From NCBI GenBank assembly GCA_001936135.1, contig CP012810.1:2604001-2668000 (forward strand): 64,000 nucleotides of DNA. Reading direction: 5' to 3'. The notes below the pieces were generated by a model. That model did not search any database and was not told where the DNA came from. It was given only the letters and a program-made list of their open reading frames with translations. Shown here in pieces: positions 56,796 to 64,000 of the stretch. The position numbers and the translations under genes are program-made. Within the stretch, counting starts at the first letter, position 1, and every line of letters begins with the position of its first letter. The stretch comes from Saccharomycopsis fibuligera x Saccharomycopsis cf. fibuligera. Taxonomy: Eukaryota > Ascomycota > Saccharomycetes > Ascoideales > Saccharomycopsidaceae.

Positions 56796-59065
56796 AATTG
56801 TATAGTTGGAAAACAAATTTTGCCTGTGAAAAAAAATAAAACAATTGAAAAACCTTGTTTTACATTTTTGCAGGATTTTTAGCTGCTGTGGAAGCTTTGC
56901 TTCTCTTAGTCTGATTCCACAACTTTTTACAGTAGGAGAAAAAATTGCCTTTTAGCGTTTAGTATTAAACAAACATCACTTGTAAATTCATACAATTTTT
57001 TTATAGCACAGATACTCAACAGCAATCAAAGGCGAGTTGGAAAAATCAGAGCTGCTTTTTTTTGTTTTCTTTTTAATTTTTTTAAGCTAATTATGTCAAA
57101 ATAATACGTGACTCCAAAGTAACCTAATGGGAAAGTGTCAGGACATAGCAATTAGACCTTTACCTGAGAGGGATAACTCCAAGCAGTAGTATTACGGTCT
57201 GTTTTTCCGGTATTAATGACTAACACTTAGTTTTAGACCTCAAATTTGGGATCTAGACTTGCAACATTTTTTACAAAAGTTTTTGTCATTTTCTGTCATG
57301 TTTTACTATATGCAAATTACCTATCAAATAATAATTAGTTTACATTGAATCACACTTTACTAATAATTCCTCAGTGCTGATATTTTTTCTATTTAGTCGG
57401 ATAATTATTTGTATACGATTCAACCCAATGTTGTTATAGGTTTCATAATTAAATCATATTTGAAATATGAGGCATTTTTAACAAGCAACCGTGAACCCCA
57501 AGTCATCGAAATTTCATATAATAGTGCATAAAAATTATTTTCTGTAGATTTGGTTACGTGGTAAAATAGTTTTTTTTGAAAAAAAGGACTTATAGTTCAA
57601 TTTTACAAGTTATCTAGTTTTTTAAACCTTTTGGCTTCAGTCAATAACTTTTACTTCATCTTTGATGTTTTCGCACTTCAGCAAGCATATGTGCGTTTTA
57701 CCGTATGTGCCCCAGAGTGATGTTTATCTCGTATGGGAAATTTTACCTGACGGTACAGGTTAAATGCTGCCAGTTACATAATCTCGACAGTAGTCACTTG
57801 AACAGATAGAAAAAAACATTTCCTTTTGATCCTTCAATTCTTTTAGAAAAAGTGAGGAAGCAACTTAGTGTCTATCGTCACATTTCACTTTCTGTAATAA
57901 TTTCTAGTAAAGCCAAAAATATGACCTCAAATTATTGTAATTGTAGGTTCTGTAATATCTTATAATACGAAAAGAATAGATTCTGTAAGTGCTGATTCAT
58001 ATAACAGTAAGTTCTTTAAAATGAGCACATTTTTTTCTAACAATTTAATTTGAAGAAAAAAAAAAAAAAGGGCACAAGCTTTTAGAGTTCTGCTTGTTAG
58101 GCATTGTACGGCGATATACTGTATATTCATGCACCCCAGATTTTTATATATGCACTTCTTGGTCAAGACATGGCAGCAGTGTTGTACACAAGTTACATGG
58201 GTAGCAATTTTCAATGTTTGAAGTAAATTTGTGGTTTAAACTTGGCATGGCGAGGTTTGGTTTATTGGTTTGGGTTGCTTTGAATTTGTCAGTTGTCGTA
58301 TGTCGAGTTATTCTAAGCTTGATACGTCGTGTAAAATGTGCCACAAAGTTCTATGAATTCATAATACAGAGCTTGTTATATTTTGATCTTTAGTGAGTAA
58401 GCAATTTAGTGTTCTAGAATTTTACTAGCGCTCTTCACATTATGGTAGTTTTTTCTTTATTAAAAATACTAAATAAATAGTGTTTTGGGGGTCATTTATT
58501 GATATGATGTTTATGATGGGACAAGGGTTTAAGTAGAGGGATGAGAATGTAAACGTTGTCTATCAATAATAGATTCAGCGATACCGCACACAAAAGCAAC
58601 AACGAAAACAAAACAAGTTAAACTGTAAATGCAAAAATGCTAAAACAAAGTAAGCGACAAAAAAAAAAAAAAAAAAAAAAAAGGGACTGTAATATTAAAA
58701 AGAACATCTAAAATAATGACTAAAATAAGAAGTACAAAAAGTTGCAAAAAGCTATGTAAAACAGAAACGAGGGTAAAAGATGGTAATAATGGTAAAACTA
58801 ACTATCAATAGGATTAAAATGATATAGAAGTAAAAGAGGTATAATTGAAGGATACAAGAGAAGGATATTTATTTTTATCTTTTATTTTTTTATCTTTTTT
58901 CTTTTTTCTTTTTCTTTCAATGGCTAAATGCTAAAATTGAGGATTATTTTGGGCTGCAACTCGTGGGTGACAAATAAATGCCACCATGAAGATAAAGTCA
59001 GCTGATAGACGTGGATGGAAAAATCTTTTTGGCTTTCATTTTTGCTGGCAAACGATCTCACTTCA
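56796..59065. other. Gene-poor region, 2.3 kb
   Basis: A/T-rich DNA without a supported gene. Small open frames at 57960-58344 (-) have no family resemblance. There is an A-run of about 24 near 58660-58682. The right end is T-rich and probably the ERV25 3' UTR. I looked for snRNA, RNase P/MRP and tRNA motifs and found none that hold together. Confidence 0.5.
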
Positions 59066-59761
59066 TCAAAAGAGCTTTTTCGTTTTAAGAAAAAATCTAA
59101 AATAGAATAATTGGCAGATGCCCGCCGTAACAAGAATAACAATAATAAGAACTTGATACTTGAGATGTGAGTCTTGTGAATTTTCATTAATGTTTCGAAG
59201 TTGAGTTTCCTGTTGCACCAAAGTTGCCAATTCCAATTGCAACGCTGAGTGAAGGGTATCTATATCTGTCAATTCTTTAAGTATTGGACTATATTTTTCC
59301 GTTCTTTGATATGCATTTTTATCTCTTGCTTTATGGCCAATTTCCACATCCAAAAGAATTTGCTTTTCAGTCCCATATTTAGACCATGATGAATCCAACA
59401 TGTAATTTTCAAAACAGATGTCAAAGTAATCATTAGTGGTGGTTGTAAATGCTACTCTGATTTTTTTTTGCAAATTGTCTTTAGTTCGGTATAATGTTTC
59501 GTCTGATCCAAAAACTCTGAGATTCAACGATTGATCTTCGATTTTTTCTCCGGCGTTAAGCCTAATCACCACTAGTTCATCAATAGGAGCTTTATATCTA
59601 AGACAATTTTTATTTCCCTTTTTCAAATCCTTCAGTCTTACTGGTGGAAGTGTGATGCCAATGGACGCCACTTGGTGTATTATTGAGGAAACTAAAAGGA
59701 GTAACAATAGCAGTTTTTGCAAAAAGCGCGAGCTCAAATCACCGTGATCCATTCGTAGCAT
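59066..59761 (-). CDS. ERV25: p24-family cargo receptor Erv25-like (231 aa)
   Basis: Type I membrane protein of COPII and COPI vesicles cycling between ER and Golgi, usually complexed with Emp24. I use the ATG at 59759-59761 (MLRMDHGDLSSRFLQK); a second in-frame ATG at 59752 is also possible. A Leu-rich signal peptide (LLLLLLLVSSIIHQVAS) is followed by a GOLD domain with the two conserved cysteines (NKNCLRYKAP and YFDICFEN) and RVAFTTTT. A coiled coil (about 165-195) leads to a membrane segment (YQVLIIVILVTAGICQLFYF) and the tail RFFLKTKKLF. The tail has the aromatic pair and a KKxx-type signal for COPI. The domain blocks resemble the delta subfamily (Erv25) more than Emp24. Confidence 0.88.
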   Translation of the reverse strand: MLRMDHGDLSSRFLQKLLLLLLLVSSIIHQVASIGITLPPVRLKDLKKGNKNCLRYKAPIDELVVIRLNAGEKIEDQSLNLRVFGSDETLYRTKDNLQKKIRVAFTTTTNDYFDICFENYMLDSSWSKYGTEKQILLDVEIGHKARDKNAYQRTEKYSPILKELTDIDTLHSALQLELATLVQQETQLRNINENSQDSHLKYQVLIIVILVTAGICQLFYFRFFLKTKKLF

Positions 59762-60821
59762 TGTGAAGAGTAATTGATTTTTACTCTGATAACTTGGTTT
59801 CTTTGTGGTTTTCGTATTGATGGGTATGCTGGTGAGGTTCAAAACTGCGATTCATAAAAGGGTCCTCTATTACTGTAATAAATACCGCGGTATTGATGAG
59901 ATACGAATATTAACTGCGTTGGGAAGTTGTGCAGATCCCGTTGATTCTTTTTTTATTAATGCGATATTAAAATGTTTGTTGTATTGATGCTTGCCTATTA
60001 TTCTGACTTTATTGTTTCAAGTGGTGTACAAAGAATGTAGATACCGACTGGGATATTGTTACTGATTCATCAAAGCTACTGGCTAACGTAGTGGCCTGTA
60101 GAAGGGCAATTGTATGTGTATTGCGAAAGCCAAACAAGACAAGATAAAAACAGACGGGAAATTCAAAAACGTCAAGACAATTGGCAACTGTTGAGATAGA
60201 ACAGATAGATCAAATCCAAAGAGAAGAAATCTGAACCGGAAAGTAAAAAAATAACGTTTTGATTTTCTGATTTCAGGTTTTTTTTTCTTTCTTTTTTACT
60301 TTGACTTTTCCGTTTTTGTTTTTCTTTGGATACGTGTTTCTTCATTGGTAATTGCCGCTCCCTCCAGAGTTTTGTGGATCTCCCCGCGGTTACGGGTCCT
60401 GAATGACTGGAGAGCTAACCAGCGATTTGTGAAATCCAGCCCCGAGTAGCTTGGCAGTGTTGCTAATGGTGGAAAGGCATCTAGATACTTTTGTGTGTTT
60501 TTCATTGTAAAGTACCAGTAGTTTGTACATTTATTGGTTGGTAAGTCGATAGTTCGAGCTACAGGCAACATTCTAGAACATCGCTATGAAAAACATATTT
60601 TTTCACTGTTGTATGCCACAGTAGATCTACTTCTCCGAAGACCACTGCTGAGTCCAAATTATTTAATCCTCGAGCAGATACAACATTATTGTAAAATAGG
60701 GGCAAATCTACAACTTAGCGAAAATGCAGAATAAATTTTAACTCAAATCATAACGTTTATAGTAAAATATATAGAAAGCAAATCATAACAAATGTCTAGA
60801 AACAGCAGTTTATGAACAAAT
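59762..60821. other. Intergenic region, ERV25 / Asn-rich gene
   Basis: About 1 kb. Contains pyrimidine runs near 60278-60297 and a GC-richer part (60350-60470) with a 91-codon minus-strand open frame (60296-60571) of doubtful status. No RNA gene recognised. Confidence 0.45.
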
Positions 60822-61295
60822 CTAGTTCTTGTTGTTACCGCCCAAGAAAGAAGAGGCAACTTTACCAATCAATTCATTAGCGCCATTGTTGCTGTTACCG
60901 TTATTGCTATTGCCGGAACCACTCAAGAAAGAAGAAGCAACTGAACCGATATCAAAGCCGGAAGAACCGCTGTTGGAATTACTGTTAGAGTTGTTGTTAG
61001 AGTTGTTGTTAGAGTTGTTGTTAGAGTTGTTGTTAGAGTTGTTAGAGTTGTTGTTAGAGTTGTTGTTGTTGTCGTTTCTGTTGTTGTCAGAATTGTTGTC
61101 ATTTCTGTTGTTGTCGGAGTTGTTGTTGTTGTTGTTGTTGCTGTTGCTGTTGTTGTTGCTGTTGCTGTTGCTGTTGCTGTTAGAGCTGTTGTGGTTAAAG
61201 TCAAAGCTAGTACCGTATCTGGAGTTGATTTGGTTTTCAACTTGGTCAATGGCAAAGTTTTGAGCCATCTTTTGGAAATCGTTGTTGTTAGACAT
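60822..61295 (-). CDS. Small Asn/Ser-rich protein of unknown function (157 aa)
   Basis: I do not recognise a characterised family. The N-terminus (MSNNNDFQKMAQNFAIDQVE, then NQINSRYGTSFDF) is ordered and probably helical. The middle is built of Asn-Ser repeats (about 38-110), and the C-terminus has two copies of a VASSFL motif (IGSVASSFLSGSG and IGKVASSFLGGNN). No signal peptide or membrane segment is present. The chosen ATG (61293-61295) is the only one giving a sensible start; the frame is open upstream without an ATG. The gene has a long 5' region (2.1 kb), which may mean complex regulation. The Asn/Ser tract is encoded by TTG/TTA-rich 9-bp and 15-bp units such as AGAGTTGTTGTT (plus strand), so length likely varies. 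Confidence 0.75.
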   Translation of the reverse strand: MSNNNDFQKMAQNFAIDQVENQINSRYGTSFDFNHNSSNSNSNSNSNNNSNSNNNNNNNSDNNRNDNNSDNNRNDNNNNSNNNSNNSNNNSNNNSNNNSNNNSNSNSNSGSSGFDIGSVASSFLSGSGNSNNGNSNNGANELIGKVASSFLGGNNKN

Positions 61296-63404
61296 TGTGA
61301 GTGGTAAAATTAAATGTGTTGGAAAAAGAAGTAGCAGCAATACAGGAAGCTAGTAGAATAAGTGATAGAGATACAGAATAAAAGAAAAAAGAACAAGCAG
61401 TACAGCAAAGGTCAATTCAAGGGGAGATAATTCCCGACTTATATACCTTTGAGATCTCGAGTCGACTTCGCTGCAAGCGGCAATTCCACCATGTTGTATA
61501 CCGATCTCCGGCAAGTTGAGTTCAGGTAACGGCCACAGCGATCCGCATACAGGGGAACATTTGTGCATTGAAATGCATTTTACGGCATACGTGCATGGAC
61601 AGCTTAAGTTTCAGTTTAAAGATCAGTGCCAAGTTCACGTGCGTATGGGCAAGCTAAACCACTCGTTAACAAGTTAGCAGACGGGAAAACGCACTACGCA
61701 CCACTGCGCGCCATTACGTATCAGCTATTGTACTTTGGGCAGTGAACCTTTCGCAACCGCCAACCTTCGTTGACTCAAGGACTTTCCATTTTATGGGAAA
61801 AAAAAAAAAAATTCAAGACAAACCTTCAAGACCTGTGTTAAAATCTAAAAGAAGCTAATAGGCTAAATCGGAATATATATATTGGCGTTTATTGTATGCA
61901 GATAAGAAGGGTTGCAAGAATTGCAATTGCTCATATCATGTGCACAAATAACCTGTCCGTCCAACAATAAGCGCTCTAAAATTCCAATGCCCACCTTTCC
62001 GGGAGGAATTAACCTACAGTCCACCATGGTGGCTTATATACCAGCGGGACTCTCTGGTCTCAAGACAGACAGCCAATTGGCTGTGTAAACCTTACAGCCA
62101 ACCTGCTAGGATTCCAGAAAAGCACAGACTCACTACATTTAAATACCGTACGGGACATAACCTAGCATATTGTAAGCAGTCGATAAACTGCGTAGCTACC
62201 GGAACAGGAAATATGAATGATAAAAGTTTCCAATTGGGATTCTTCTCTAGCAGTAGGTTCGACAACTCCCACAAGAATGATCTTCTATATTCTACTTGTA
62301 AAGGGGCTTATATCAGTATTGGTGGATTTCGTGCAAATCTTGATAATTTCACGAAGTTTATGGAATGCGTATTACTTGGAGCTTAGGAATGTTTAGCGTG
62401 CTTTCCTTGACTTCGTTTGCAGGATGCTAAAGATGCTAAGGAAGTGATCGCTACAACCATATAGTTGGTGGCTTAAGTTTTTTTTTTTTTTTTTTTTCAG
62501 TCAATGTAGATGAGACTATGAAATTATCTGAGACAAGACAAGATTGATGAATAGGAAGGTTATCGAAAGAAAGAAAGGAAAAGTTCTAGGAAAGTCCATG
62601 AGAAACCTAGTGAATCTCCATAAGCATGGCCCCAGAAAATATATTTCCAACTGTAGACATCTCCATATAGTTGATTTATGGAGATGAATGGACACTGTAT
62701 GATGGTATCATAGCAGCCTCAGAGATGCCCATAAGCGTATCTGTGTTAGTAAAACGAAGCTGAAATTGATCTTGTCAATGGGCTTAAGCTGCTGGCAAAA
62801 CTTATAAAGATGTGCAAGTGCACGTACAGAATATATGCTATCACTTACGTGCTGTACTACACTAGGTATACATAACTACTGAGCATTTACGAACATGTAC
62901 TGGTTAATAGTGTTCATTATTTTTTTTTTTTTTGCAAATACATGCTTACTCTAGCTATGACTATAGCAAGTCATACCAACCTCGTTGCATGGAGACCCAG
63001 GCATCCAGCACAAACACACTCAGTTAAATAATCTTTTTGTGTGTATATTGTCAATAATGACTAACATTAGCTGTAGTTCATCAATAAAGATGAACAAATC
63101 ATCGGAATAAAAATAATAAAAAAGGCAGTAAAATCATACAGAAAGTAAGTATTATCCAACAGGAAAAACAGAAGAGAGAGAGTAGTGAGAGAGAAAAAGA
63201 GGAAAAGAGGAAAAGAAAGAAAGAGGGACAAAGGGGGAAAAGACTGAGTGAATCAAATAGCAAGTAAAGCTAGACTCAAATGCTATATTATGTGTAAAAT
63301 TTTCAATTTCTAGTGTATTAAGCGAGTAAATAATTAGTTCCGTTTGTTGCCTCTGTTATTCCATTTTTTTATTTTATTTATTTATTTATTTTTTTCTTTT
63401 TTAT
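61296..63404. other. Long intergenic region, 2.1 kb
   Basis: Upstream DNA of the Asn-rich gene and 3' flank of the DUF3844 gene. It contains a 10-bp inverted repeat (62658-62686), homopolymers near 61800, 62479 and 62922, a purine-rich block (63163-63245) and TTTA repeats near 63371-63390. No gene supported. Confidence 0.5.
62658..62686. repeat. Perfect 10-bp inverted repeat, 9-base loop
   Basis: CATCTCCATA and TATGGAGATG flank a 9-base loop. A third direct copy of ATCTCCATA lies at 62614-62622. Possible binding site or hairpin; no terminator-like T-run follows. Confidence 0.7.
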
Positions 63405-64000
63405 TCAATTCTTGAAACTTTCAGAAGTAGCAGCACCCAATATACCTGGTAATGGCTCCTGATCCATTTTAAAAATCAACACAACAGCACCCACCACCGT
63501 GACAACAATCAACAAACTTGACCAAAACAACAAATTAAATTCTGCAGAAATATCAATCTTATTACATGAAGATCCAGACCAATGGGTAGTTGCTTTAGTA
63601 GTCTTGTTGAATGATGATGCACAAATACAGGACCACTTGTTACTGGCGGAATTCTTGGAGCATAACCCATGAGTGTTACAGTTGTTGGTGGAATAGATGC
63701 ACTCTTCTTCAGAAGCAAATGAAGATTTTGATGAAAGCTTAGCTTTCTTGTCCTTTTGCGCACGTCTGAATTGGGCCGAAGCAATTGAGTTTCTTGACGT
63801 TTGTTGATGATGATATTGTTGTTGGTAATTGCTGCTAGTGTAGATAACAGTAGCACCAATACCGTAATCATAAGCTTGCTTGACTAATGTAGCTACTGCT
63901 TCTTGAACCAAAGCTGGTTTGACTCTACTGTCATCACTGACCTTCAAGGTAACGATGGCAAAAGTCTTATCATCATCATTGTTAACAGTGAATACTCTTT
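63405..64000 (-). CDS. DUF3844-type membrane protein, C-terminal part (partial)
   Basis: The frame is open from the stop at 63405 to the window edge, so the N-terminus lies outside. Visible are an EGF-like cysteine cluster (CIYSTNNCNTHGLCSKN, then KWSCICASSF), a THWSGSSCNKIDISAEFNLL block, one membrane helix (FWSSLLIVVTVVGAVVLIF) and a short cytosolic tail containing PLPGILGAA. The order of Cys-rich module, TxxWxGxxC, KxDxSxxFxL, membrane helix and LPG(I/V)xGA is that of the fungal DUF3844 family, type I membrane proteins of the secretory pathway whose function is unknown to me. Ordinary host codon use. Confidence 0.7.
   Translation of the reverse strand, partial: RVFTVNNDDDKTFAIVTLKVSDDSRVKPALVQEAVATLVKQAYDYGIGATVIYTSSNYQQQYHHQQTSRNSIASAQFRRAQKDKKAKLSSKSSFASEEECIYSTNNCNTHGLCSKNSASNKWSCICASSFNKTTKATTHWSGSSCNKIDISAEFNLLFWSSLLIVVTVVGAVVLIFKMDQEPLPGILGAATSESFKN

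Noticed and set aside
60296-60571. 91-codon minus-strand frame with ATG, in a GC-richer patch
   Set aside because: No recognisable family, ends in a Lys-rich stretch over a pyrimidine run, and no supporting promoter. Left uncalled, though RNA data could change this.
61450-61470. Overlapping BglII, XhoI and SalI sites resembling a cloning linker (also BamHI-XhoI near 35600)
   Set aside because: Flanks on both sides are ordinary genomic DNA and no vector sequence follows; coincidence of short palindromes.
62250-62275. B-box-like AGGTTCGACAACTCC suggesting a tRNA
   Set aside because: The flanking bases do not form a T stem or acceptor stem, and no A box or anticodon arm is found.

Overview
This window is nuclear DNA of an ascomycete yeast (Saccharomycotina). 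Evidence: compact genes with few introns, yeast splice signals (GTATGT or GTGAGT donors, ACTAAC branch sites), yeast-sized orthologues (HAS1, DBP7, SRP40, PRE10, GEM1, PFK1, BEM3, TOA1, ERV25), yeast promoter motifs (RRPE/PAC, PACE-like sites) and many homopolymers and trinucleotide repeats. The species is not settled. CTG codons are very rare, and the few inside conserved domains sit where relatives carry polar residues, which fits a yeast that reads CTG as serine. A secreted AA9 copper oxygenase and a Neurospora-type copper metallothionein are more typical of filamentous relatives or Dipodascaceae-like yeasts.

Layout, left to right: ferric reductase (+, 627-2795); a 1369-residue low-complexity protein (-); AA9 polysaccharide monooxygenase (-); PhoD-like phosphatase (-); DEAD-box helicase HAS1 (+); a 28-residue metallothionein (-, 20702-20788); SRP40 (+); proteasome alpha subunit PRE10 (-, one intron); Miro GTPase GEM1 (+, one intron); SMC5/6 subunit NSE1 without its RING (-); COMPASS subunit BRE2 (+); phosphofructokinase subunit (-); a TACC/SLK19-like coiled-coil protein (-); TFIIA subunit TOA1 (+); RhoGAP BEM3 (-); a large hydrolase-like protein of unknown function (-); ATG16 (+, two introns); exosome RRP42 (-); DBP7 (-); U6 snRNA (-); p24 protein ERV25 (-); an Asn-rich small protein (-); and the 3' end of a DUF3844 membrane protein (-) running off the right edge.

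The genes do not form one pathway. Four serve ribosome or RNA processing (HAS1, SRP40, RRP42, DBP7), and three of these carry paired RRPE and PAC promoter elements. The ferric reductase, metallothionein and LPMO share a metal theme (iron and copper) but are 10-20 kb apart, and no shared regulation is visible. A roughly 187-bp repeat occurs twice; one copy lies about 75 bp upstream of the U6 gene, a position typical of solo LTRs from elements that target Pol III genes.

The strongest leads are the AA9 enzyme with an odd cysteine tail, the metallothionein micro-gene, evidence bearing on CTG decoding, the RING-less NSE1, and the U6 gene with a separated downstream B box. I see no tRNA, rRNA, CRISPR array or intact transposon.
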